Of a stretch of 64,000 nucleotides of DNA, positions 1 to 9,337 are shown piece by piece. The stretch spans positions 310,001-374,000 of the forward strand of contig SEMN01000480.1 in the NCBI GenBank assembly GCA_005408345.1. The letters run 5' to 3'. The stretch's first letter is position 1. Each line of letters begins with the position of its first letter. A program made the translations under genes and the position numbers. Under the pieces are notes generated by a model, which searched no databases, was not told the DNA's origin, and saw only the letters and a program-made list of their open reading frames with translations. The DNA is from Macquaria australasica. Taxonomy: Eukaryota; Chordata; Actinopteri; Centrarchiformes; Percichthyidae.

Positions 1-83
1 AGTGCAATTGTAAGTTCCAATGGTGCTGCTTCGTCAAGTGCAACACGTGCAGTGAGAGGACGGAGGTCTTTACCTGCAAATAA
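1..83 (+). CDS. wnt7b: Wnt ligand, C-terminal end of last exon (wnt7b), 5' part outside window
   Basis: Wnt7b is a secreted, lipid-modified glycoprotein that signals through Frizzled/LRP receptors. Bases 1-2 finish a codon; from base 3 the frame reads CNCKFQWCCFVKCNTC, then SERTEVFTCK, then TAA at 81-83. The cysteine pattern C-x-C-x4-CC-x3-C-x2-C and the final TCK are the Wnt C-terminal signature. SERTEVFTCK and the Phe after the CC pair match WNT7B as I recall it; WNT7A has Tyr there and ends SERTEMYTCK. Bases AG before the first Cys fit the usual Gln of WQCNC. One oddity: Gln (CAA, 18-20) stands where almost all Wnts have His (KFHWCC). The acylated hairpin and N-terminal domain lie outside the window. 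Teleosts may carry two wnt7b copies (wnt7ba, wnt7bb); I cannot say which this is. Confidence 0.93.
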   Translation, partial: CNCKFQWCCFVKCNTCSERTEVFTCK

Positions 84-815
84 GGACACAAGGAACTCAG
101 TGCCAGGAAGTGAGGCGCCAAGGACTAGCTGAATGAGGAAGACTCAAGCGAGCGATTAAAGTGTGACGTGGACCAGTGAAAGATTTTGAAATAAAGGAAT
201 GGAATTTACACTATCAGCTCTTCATGGCAACGTTTTGCACAGCAGAATCTATCTAATTTCCTTTCAGAAAGTAAATGCTAAATATCCGTAGGTAATACCC
301 CAGAACTTTACTGTCACATAGAGATTGTGCTCATGTACTGATGTATCCACAGTGAAGTTGGGACTACAGGTAATGAATGAGGCCTTAGGTGGGAACTGTG
401 CTTTGCACTCTGGGATTGTAATTGTTAAATTCACAAGAGACTCGTGCATGGAGAGGAAAAACAGTAACCTGGGAGTTGATCAAAATGACAGCAGCTGATG
501 AGGTTTTGACTGGGAGAGATTTGTCAAGTCTTTGATTGAAAACTTTTAAGGGTTTTGTCGTATTTTCACGAAAGGGGAGCAAAAGTGAATCTTGACATGA
601 ATGACCCCCCAAATTGGCTGGGACTTATGTTGGAGGTTTGTAGAAATGAAGAACATTTTGTAAGTATGGTGCGTTGGGGTGCGCCAAAATCTGAGTGGAG
701 AACTCTGTTAAACCCTCTGCTGCCAACTGGAATATGGTGGAGTATGTTAGTTTTCCAGTCACACTGGAACTGTCTGTTCTGAACACTGAAAATAAATTGT
801 TTATTTATGTTATAG
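84..815 (+). other. wnt7b: Putative wnt7b 3' UTR
   Basis: This sequence directly follows the wnt7b stop codon on the same strand and has no coding signal. Canonical AATAAA signals occur at 190-195 and 791-796. The second is followed at once by a T-rich stretch with GT dinucleotides, as expected for a used cleavage site; the first has no obvious GT/T-rich element after it. The UTR end is therefore placed near 815 by inference. Wnt transcripts can have longer UTRs, so it may extend further. Confidence 0.5.
791..796 (+). terminator. Candidate poly(A) signal AATAAA for wnt7b
   Basis: An exact AATAAA lies about 710 bases after the wnt7b stop, with a T-rich/GT region immediately downstream. An alternative proximal AATAAA is at 190-195 but has a weaker downstream context. 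Confidence 0.45.
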
Positions 816-1556
816 TATCTTAAAACGAAGCACTAACGGGTAGAGATGTCTTTTTTGTACTAAGTGTAAAGAAAAATACTTTTTAGAAACTCTGAAGATC
901 TGAAGATGTGTGTCTATTAGAAAATTATCCCCCCAATCCCTAAAACACCTCATCTTTTCTTACAAAGAAAAAAAAAGGTTTCATTGCTACTGGTGTGTTG
1001 ACAACAACAACAACAACAACATCAACAAAAAACATCATTACAGTGTGTTTCACATTCAAACACCTTGGTTCTATTTTACTGTAGCATAGTGTGTTTGCAG
1101 TCCTTTTTTCCATGAGCATCTATTTGGATGCTTTTGCGATTTCAGTTAATGGACAGTAGCAAGAGAAAAAAAATCATTTAACTGCAGAGATCCTTCCTCA
1201 ATTCATTAAACATGAAACTGATATGTTGCTGGATGTGTTGTTGAGTGCTGCACTGATATTTTCTATTCAGATACGACTCATAAGAACTAAATAAACTCCC
1301 ATTTGACTCAGTTTGGCAGTTCATTGCTAAAATAGATGAACTACACACCCATGCGTATAATAGCAGAGGTAACAAAACCTAAAGAAGAGATTATTATTAT
1401 TGTTTAGCCTAATATGCTGCTGGATAAGAGTTTGTAGTTCAAAGTATGAATTTATTCACTTGACACAAGGCTAACTTGCATCTGATGATTTAAACTTGTT
1501 TAGGGCTATAGGGGAATTTTGCTCCTGGCTAGATTAGCTCTGTTCTGCCACAACAT
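816..1556. other. Intergenic, AT-rich, one AAC microsatellite
   Basis: No coding signal on either strand. An (AAC)n tract lies at 1001-1028. Nothing else is recognised. Confidence 0.6.
1001..1028 (+). repeat. (AAC)n microsatellite
   Basis: Uninterrupted ACA/AAC triplets from 1001 to about 1022, then one imperfect unit (ATC) and a return to AACA. Confidence 0.9.
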
Positions 1557-1745
1557 TAAAGGATAATTCCAGTTTATTACAACTTGGATCTTATTTCAGG
1601 AGTTTTGGATGTAATTTCTATCAGTTATAATAACATTGTACTCACCAAAGTAATTGCTGAGATGTGGGAACACAGTGATGCAACAAAGTCAGACAGGGCA
1701 AAAGAAGAAAGAAATTGTTACAGCATTTAACTCCCCCTGAAACCA
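1557..1745 (+). mobile_element. Left-end fragment of an inverted-arm miniature element (TTTAAAGGATAATTCC family)
   Basis: It starts with ATTAAAGGATAATTCC and GTTTATTACAAC, then runs through TCAGTTATAATAACATTG and TGCTGAGATGTGGGAACAC. The same words occur in the element at 11651-12769, whose right end is the reverse complement of this left end. Only the left half survives: the sequence passes directly into a fold-back arm of another family at about 1769. No superfamily can be assigned with confidence. Confidence 0.55.
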
Positions 1746-1768
1746 CAAATGATCCTTTTTACATGTCT

Positions 1769-2002
1769 GTGTACGGATTTGACAAACAAGATACACTGTG
1801 TTCATTAGGTTGGTTGGTGTATTTTTTAACTTTGGAGAGAGTCACGCTGTTTCACCCTGCTAAGCTAAGCTAAGCTAATTTTTTTTCTGGCTCTAGCTCC
1901 AAACTTGACGCACAGACATGAGAGTGGTACCTATCTTCTTAAATAACTGTTGGCAAGAGCGTGAATAATCGAATTTCCGATAATGTCAAATTATTCTTGT
2001 AA
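1769..2002 (+). mobile_element. Right arm of a fold-back element (degraded)
   Basis: This is a diverged copy of the right arm of the complete element at 8716-9337. It contains the GTACGGATTTGAC.AACAAG word, TTAACTTTGGAGAGAG, the triple TAAGC motif at 1861-1877, the CAGACATGAGAGTGGTA word and the terminal ATGTCAAATTATTC. The left arm and core are missing, so it cannot fold back on itself. Confidence 0.65.
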
Positions 2003-3509
2003 TCCATGCAGTGTGAAAGAGGAAAACCATAGGCTAACACTTGGCTTGGGGCTGAGAATGTGCAGTGCTTTGTGGCACTTTATGTTATAACCACTTTTTG
2101 TTTTGTTGGCATATTCATGTTGATGGCTATTAAGTTTTAATCCATAATACCATATTTTCCAAGGTCATGTGAGGTTTACAGACTATACAGGCCAGTTTAT
2201 CTTTTGGTTTACATATTAATTAATAGGTTTAGAATGTATTATAACTATTGCACATTAATAATAACCACACATTTTAGAGATTTAGAGACTGATGTAGCCC
2301 AGTCTTGCACTTTGCATGATTAATCATCTAGTGCAGTTTAGTATGTTGTATGTGCATCAGTCTTTAACTTATTTTATTGTAGTAGAGGTGCTACTCAGAT
2401 GGATTAAACACAGTCGTCATGTAAATAGATTTGCATATTTACTCAGTTAAAGTAACTTATTAATATAACATATCTAGCATATAGCCTCATTCTGAAATTT
2501 GTATTTTCTTCTGAAATAGATTAAAATGACTCTAACTTGAGGCATTTCAAAAAATCATGTTTCCCTTGACAAGGATGCAAATACATTTCCACATATAACA
2601 AGCTGATGTGTCTTTAATTCAGTGATGAATTGTATTATGAAACACACAAGAAAGCGTATCCTTGAACCCTGAGTAAGGAATCCACATTCTTCATTTTATT
2701 GCTCAATGCATGTTGGTACAAGAATGTTCCCATTCAATGTTCAGTTGCCCATATTGACTGTTCCAACAAATATCCAAAGCTATTATTTTCATAAATTCTC
2801 TCCCTTTGAAGAAAAACACCCACATTAAATCTGGTCATTGTGTGTGTCCAGGTTTGAAGCCAAACTTTATGCAGAAGTCTGTTATTCAAACATTCCAACC
2901 ACGCTTAATATAGTAACTGGCAAATGCATTAGGAAGCATAAATCATTAAAAATCAAAAATAAATAAATCAAGCAGTGTGCTGACTTTGACGTTATTTTGT
3001 ACACAGCACATTTTCGTAATAATGCTGTGGTCTTGTGTCTTGATTGTGGCACGCACAGAACAGAAGTCAATTATCTCTCCCAGCATGGAAAGGAGCGTCT
3101 TCTCTGCATCGGTGTCGAGCAGAAAATGTGATCAGAAACACAGAAAGAGAAGGAAAAAAGCAAAAAGTAAGTTTCCATTAAAAATGAAAAAGCAATGCCC
3201 CCCACAAAATAAATCCCTAGTAACCAGGCAAAATGTGATTATTCGTCAAGTTGGAACTGTTTTTTGTTTGAGGATGAAAAGCACCCATGCTGATGTTTCA
3301 GGATAATTGGGGCTGTCTGACTTGGGTGGTCACGACCACCTGGGACACCCGCAGTAACTCTTTACCTCATCACTTTGCATGTTTGTTTTCTGTTGTGGTT
3401 GGAACGGCAGATGATATTAGCAGTGTATTCTGAAAGCATCATGTGGTACAACTCATGATACTCAGAATAAACTGAATGAGGATTTAGGATGACAGAATAA
3501 CTGGCTACA
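2003..3509. other. Intergenic, no recognised feature
   Basis: AT-rich single-copy-looking sequence. A lysine-rich open frame on the plus strand around 2977-3306 has no recognisable domain and low-complexity Lys/Arg content; I treat it as chance. No repeat or RNA gene is seen. Confidence 0.5.
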
Positions 3510-3541
3510 CTCTGCCAACACTGCTTTCTGTGTTGGCAGAG
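3510..3541 (+). other. Perfect 12-bp inverted repeat (hairpin), 8-base loop
   Basis: CTCTGCCAACAC at 3510-3521 is followed by an 8-base loop and its exact reverse complement GTGTTGGCAGAG at 3530-3541. The stem is GC-balanced and would be stable as RNA or extruded DNA. Flanking bases do not extend the stem, so it is too short for a typical pre-miRNA. Function is unknown. Confidence 0.8.
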
Positions 3542-3789
3542 CCGTTCAGAGTCACTAAATGGGAAGAGGACCTTCATGCAAATGACCTGATGTGAATAGG
3601 AAGTGGCTCAGTGTGCCTCTTGTTTTTAGACACACAAGAGTGTAGTTCTTTTGTGAGGGTGTTTTTGAGATGGATGGGATGGCTTGATGAAACAAAGAGG
3701 TGCATGTGTAGCCGGAAACTGCAAGTGAAAAGAGTGGTTATTTAAGAGAGGAGCTAATTGAGAGTGGTTTGGAGAAAGAGTGGGTACAC

Positions 3790-3845
3790 TATATAAGTAG
3801 GAGCAGCTGTCGAACCAAGTTAGGGACTATGTGCAGAGCAAGGTA
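3790..3845 (+). promoter_or_regulatory. Candidate TATA core promoter with short first exon
   Basis: TATATAAG at 3790-3797 matches the TATAWAAR consensus exactly. About 45 bases further on, GCAAG|GTAAAA (break between 3842 and 3843) resembles a splice donor. Together these look like a TATA box, start site near 3820 and tiny non-coding first exon. There is no supporting open frame, and TATA-like words are common in AT-rich DNA. Confidence 0.2.
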
Positions 3846-6531
3846 AAATATATGGTAAAACAGTTTTCAGTTCAGATAATTAATCATTTTTACTCTTTCA
3901 AGCCTTCAAAGTGATGTACTCTGCGGTACTCTCCAATTTTTCATTGATTGTTACTGTTAATGTTACTGATCACAGAAAATGAAAAAGCATAGAAGTTTAT
4001 AGATGTCTGTATTTTTTGAGGCAGTGAGGGATTTTGAAATCCGATACTTAAAATAATTTAAATCATTCATAAATGACTGTTTTGGACATAATCACAGCTC
4101 TCTCTATGAAGTGGCTCTGTGAAAGAGAGCCATGCTATTTCATTCATTTGCTGGACGCTCTCACTTGTCCTCCTGTATGTGAAAAGCATTGTAGGCGGGC
4201 AGCAGAGCAGAAGTAAGATGTGTTTTGTTAGTTGTCTGAAGCCCTGGGGACCGGAACTGCATAAGCTCTCCATACTATGCCCTGGATTGAGAAAAATAAA
4301 TCCATTTGTTTCTGACAAACATTTTGTCATTAAAAATATGAGATAGAAAAACAGAGTCTGCTGTGTGTGCCTTCTTCTAAAGCAGCTATTGTGTGGGTGT
4401 CAGGATCATTAGTTCATTGGGATATATTCTGCAAGGTAATGCTTCTGGTCTAATTCACACTGGGAGCGACGCACCCACTTTTCCAATTCAGGGCCCAATT
4501 CAGGGAGGAAAGATAGTCGCGAGGTAACATGACCACTGACATCCATGGAAAGGATGTAGCTTACGTCTGCCAAGGCCATGCATAAACTTTATGCAAATTT
4601 ATCATATGATCCTGCTATTCAGAGTTCACTGGCAAGGGTCTTTAGTGTTTTGGGAAACCAGGGTAGCTTCAGTTGACTCCAAAGAGGATGTGAAGGAGTC
4701 ATGAGACTGCCAGTTTTCATTTACACAGATTGAAGAGAACAGGACAGACAGAAAACTGAAAGAGCTTGTGTACACAAAGGGTGGTCGTTGATTTCCTTGT
4801 CCTCTGGAAACTTAAAATGATTTGAACCAATAAAGTAGCTCAGAACAGGTCAATCCTCCAGAGTGATTTCCTCATTTGGCTGATAAAACCTTTTATTATC
4901 TGCTGTAAAGAGAATTTATAATGGCTGTCTAGGTAAGTGAATGGATCTTAGCCAAGAGAATATAAAACAAATTTTAGTTTAGATATTTTTTTGCTGCTTG
5001 TTGAGATCAACATCGCTTTATGCCAAGTCATTTATTCTAATTTTCTTCCCTGTTTTGTGAAGTGACAAAAGCCCTCCCAAATTCCTTTGAATTAGCTCCA
5101 ACATTCTGCCTCCTCTTGTAATTTGTAACTTTGGCAAAGTGAGACAGGAACGTTCGGATTAGAAGCTTGGCCTCTCACAGATAAGACACATCTGCAAGAG
5201 CGGGGGAAGAGAAGCAAGGGTGGCAAAAGAAATAAACTACCCAAATGAAAGGGATAAAATTAAAAATCGAGGGGTCAGAGGTCTCCTGAGCTGGTGTTTG
5301 AGATTAGCCAGATACCAAAGTGAGAAGAAAAAGGATCGTTGTCTTCCAGATGCCACACTTCAATTACAGACTTCTCCTCTGTTGAGGAAAGGGATGTTTA
5401 ACAGTCCCATGGATGATGGATTATTCTGGGGCAATCCTTTAAGTCTTGTTTGTTATTCCAGGATGTGAAGGCTTTGGTTAAGGTGATACAAAAACATGGA
5501 AGTACTACCGTGCTGAAAACATCTCTTAGCAGCCCTCGTGGACAGAAACGCAATCAGTCCTTTATGATAATGCAAGGTTTAAAATGTTCAAATTCTCAAC
5601 AAAGCAGAAGGGTACACAATACAGTTTAATGCTGCCCGCAACACAGCCTGCAGCAATTAAGAACGTATAGTCTTTTTTTTTTTTCATGTGATCGCTTGGT
5701 GTTTTTCTGTGTTCCTTTAACTTTGTTTTGACTGCTTGTCTTAGTGAAAGACCATCATTTGGAGGTTTCTCATCATCTGTTTGATATTAGTGGTGAGGAA
5801 CATATGGCCATTCAAAGGCAGAGCCCTGTGTGACATCATAGACCACAAGGCAAAGTGGGGATCATCAAGACCCCAGACCGAGGACTCTGAACACTACCTG
5901 ACTGCCTCCATCCATCTGAAACTGTATTGTCCAAATAATGTGCCAGCGTGGGTCTCTGTTTCTGAAGCGTGCTTGGGTTTTTTTGCAGAACTGTGTGCTG
6001 TCTCTTCTGCACAGACAGTAGAGCTATGAGAGGCCTTTTCCCGAATATCTTCAGTGTCATATCAAAATAACATGTAGAGTACAATAAACTGAACTGAAAT
6101 CAGCTGTCAAATTTAATAGCAAACACAGTGCGTGGTGATTAAATGAAAAGAAAGAAGGGAGGCAAGATACAACAGAGCTTTAACTGAAGAGTTTTGATGT
6201 GAATCCCCTAACCAAACAACTTCTCTCCTACATTTGGCTCTGACTGAACAGGTTCAAAATATCAGACAGACGTTAAAGACTGTAAATAACTTTAGATTCA
6301 CAGATAACAAAGTGAATGTTCTGACTATATATATAAGCAGACAAGACATTAGCCTGGGGAGTAATGACGCCCAATTTGGCGTGCGCACCTGTTTATGTTG
6401 GACTGGGGCAGTAAGCGGTGCTTGTAAAATATGAGCAAGGTTAATACTTATGTGGTGACGCCCTCAGGCCTCACAGCTACGGTAAGGACAGCATCAGCAG
6501 TCTGAGACGATGGGATGGGTCTAACCCCAGG
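3846..6531. other. Intergenic, no recognised gene or repeat
   Basis: Both strands were examined for conserved protein motifs, transposon ends and RNA genes; none was recognised. Around 5040-5220 the composition is more balanced and repeat-free, but I have no positive evidence of function. Confidence 0.5.
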
Positions 6532-6550
6532 CGTGTGTGTGTGTGTGTGT
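6532..6550 (+). repeat. (GT)n microsatellite
   Basis: GT dinucleotides run from 6532 to 6550, followed by scattered TGTG words to about 6700. Confidence 0.9.
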
Positions 6551-8715
6551 CTGTGTTCATGTGCGTGCAAATCTCATTCTGTAGATTTAAAGAGCACTAA
6601 GCATTTATTTGTCTTCTCACCTCACCTCGTGTTTCTGTCTGCATGCCACTTCTTTATGTATGAGTGTGTGTGTCTGCATCTGCCTGTGCGTGTGTGAGAC
6701 AGAGATGGGAAGTGGGTTTCTACGTGGAGACATTTGGCGGAGGGAGTTCGAGGACAGCCCACACGCGCTTTTGTGCTGCTCAGTGTCCAGTGGTTGGCTA
6801 GGCCACGGCTTCTCCTTGAGGTTATTTTTCTCCTCACGTTTTGTTTTCATGAAGTGAGGTTGGGGTTCTAAAAGCAGACTCCACCTAGGGAAAAACTACA
6901 AGACCCTTAAGGGCCCTTTTCTTAGCACTTCGCCCCTCACCCTCTGTGAGACGAAACAGAAGACAAACGTTCTGGAAGGAGCAAAGATTCACGAAGATGA
7001 TCGCATGAAAAATTATATCTTTTCCATGGCCTGTTACTTTTAACATGTACTGAGGTACAGTATTTCCAAGGACATGGCATGCATTTTAACAGCTAATTGC
7101 TCAGCAATTCATTTCTCTGAACCATGATTCATCTTTTTACCAAATTGAGTTTAGCATTTCATTTTAATGCTGCAAATAATCAACTGAACTTGCAAAGAAT
7201 TAACTCAGTCCAAACCAGAGAAAGTCGGAAAGGCTCCAAGTGCTGTACTCTAAATGATCCATTCTGATAAAACAACATCAATATGCTACACAGCTGAGAC
7301 CACAGAACTTGACACTCTACAGCTGCCATTTGGAAAATATTGGCATTTTTCACATTTTGGTTAACTTACACAGCACGCAAATGTCATCAACAAGTTATAA
7401 AAAAACATCAGCCTTGAAATAATTTACTCACCTCCAGGAACTCTTTTTATTAGTTAGTTTACTACTGTAAATTAACAAGTTGTAGCACCAGCAACAAGTT
7501 GATTACTCTTTTGCTCCACTAAAGAGCGCACTTCAGAGTTAGGTCCAGAGAACAGTCCAGGAACAGCCAACCCCACTACACAGCCAGTGCCAGTGAGATT
7601 CAGTGCCAGTGTATCATCCTTCCCTGTCTAGCCTGTGGAAAGAGCAGTGGTGGAGGTGAAGAGGTTCCATGATGTGGGTCATATACATGGAAAGTTCTGC
7701 TGAATCCTTTGCTTTTCCATGGGAATGGAAGGTCACCGGAACAACACACAAACAGCTCCAACTCAACATGTGGCTAAATTTGCTGCAAGAAACACTGGGC
7801 TCTGTTGTTCAAACTAATTATCTTACTACTTTTAATGGCTTTTTCGACTGTGTCAAACCCCACAAATACTCCGGATTTTAAGTGTTTGTGGCAGGTAATG
7901 ATGAGCAGCATGGTGACAACGTTTGCTTAACACAAGTGAACTTGTCCATCTCCTGCTCAGAGACTTGATGGCTAACTCAGTCTGTCAGCAGAGCGCACCA
8001 CATGGAAAGCAACATCAGAGAAACTGGTTGCCCAGCGCTTGTATATTTCTGTCTCCATCTGTGTCACCGGCTGGAAGTGGGCTAGTGTACATGCCTTTGA
8101 ATATGTAAGGCATTGGACACCAGCTCCATGTGGTTTGGGAGAAGTTAAAGGCTGGTTGGGGCTTTAATCCGCCAACCCTCCTCCCAGTTTTTCTCCTCTT
8201 TTTCTTGTCTCTGTGGGTCCCGTTTCCCCCCACCAGCTCCCCATCTACCACACAGGCCCGTCAGCACCCCAGCTCCAAAAGACCCTCAGCTCCCCGCTGC
8301 CCCCCCTCCACACCAACTGGGCCTTGCCTCGCCGCAGTCCTGACGTCCTACTGGCTGATGGATGCACCGAGGTCACACTGATGATCTAGAGAAGTCCTTT
8401 GGTCCATCATTGAGCCTTTGATCAACATACTTAACCCTTTCTTCCTAAGAACCCCCCTCAGTGGATGAGAATGTGGGGAGATTGAGTTACACAGTGCTGG
8501 GGAGCGGGCCGGCTGACATCCCTTTGGTAACACATGTCTTTGTTTAAGGCAAAGCTCTGGCACTGACAGTCCTCTTCAAAGCTCCTTTCCTTCTCTTAAT
8601 ACCCCACCAGAGTTACTAGGGAGATGATCTAGAGAGGAGATCCAGCCTCTAGTCTATGAGAAAAAACTTGCAGTTCTTTTCAAATGACCTGTCTAGTTGT
8701 TCAGTCAACCATACT
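6551..8715. other. Intergenic; C-rich stretch near 8160-8340
   Basis: No gene is recognised. At 8160-8340 the plus strand becomes strongly pyrimidine- and C-rich; the Pro/Ser-rich open frame there is explained by that composition. At 7585-7612 the word CAGTGCCAGTG is directly repeated after a short gap. Confidence 0.5.
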
Positions 8716-9337
8716 GTTAAACCAACAGAAAGCAATACACTTACTGGGAAATACACTTATTCGCTTTCCTCTTGAGAGTTAGATGAACAGACCAGTACCA
8801 CTGTCATATTTATCCATTAGATATACGGTTGCAGCCAGCAGCCAATTACCTTAGCTTAGCATAGAGACTGGAAACAGCTAGCCTGGCTCTGTCAGACGAA
8901 GGTAACAAAATCTGCCTACCAGCAGCTAGAGCTCTATAGCTATATAACTTTACACGTTATATCTTGTTTAATCTGTAAAAAAAAAAAAAAAAAAAAAAAA
9001 AGTTTAAAAATGAAGTTGTTTTTTACTGGAATTTCATGGAGGGTTATGAGCTGGAGCAATTTCTTGGCCTTCATTTTTTGCACAGATTAAACAAATGAGA
9101 AGTAACATGTTAATCAGTGAGCTTTAGAGGAGCTGGTAGGCACATTTTGTTACCTTTGGACAGAGCCAGGCTAGCTGCTTCTCCCTGTTTCCAGTCTTTG
9201 TGCTAAGCTAAGCTAACCAGCTGCTGACTGTAGGCTACCAGACAGATATGAGAGTGCTATTGTTGTTCTCATCTAACTCACAGCAAGAAAGTGAATAATC
9301 ATACTGTATCTCCCAAAATGTCAAACTATTGCTTTAA
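8716..9337 (+). mobile_element. Complete fold-back (long inverted-arm) element
   Basis: Two long imperfect inverted arms (about 8740-8975 and 9075-9337) flank a short core. AGCTAGCCTGGCTCTGTC at 8876-8893 is matched exactly by its reverse complement at 9159-9176. CTTAGCTTAGCA in the left arm pairs with TGCTAAGCTAAG in the right. The right end is CCCAAAATGTCAAACTATT then GCTTTAA; the left end is more decayed. The core holds a 25-base A tract. I know this family as very common in percomorph genomes. It encodes no protein, so it must be mobilised in trans. Confidence 0.8.
8977..9001 (+). repeat. Poly(A) tract of 25
   Basis: An uninterrupted run of 25 A residues in the core of the fold-back element. 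It probably grew from the A-rich word that follows TTTAATCTGT in other copies. Confidence 0.95.

Noticed and set aside
2977..3306. 109-codon Lys/Arg-rich frame on the plus strand
   Set aside because: Composition follows an A-rich stretch; no domain, no splice or promoter context.
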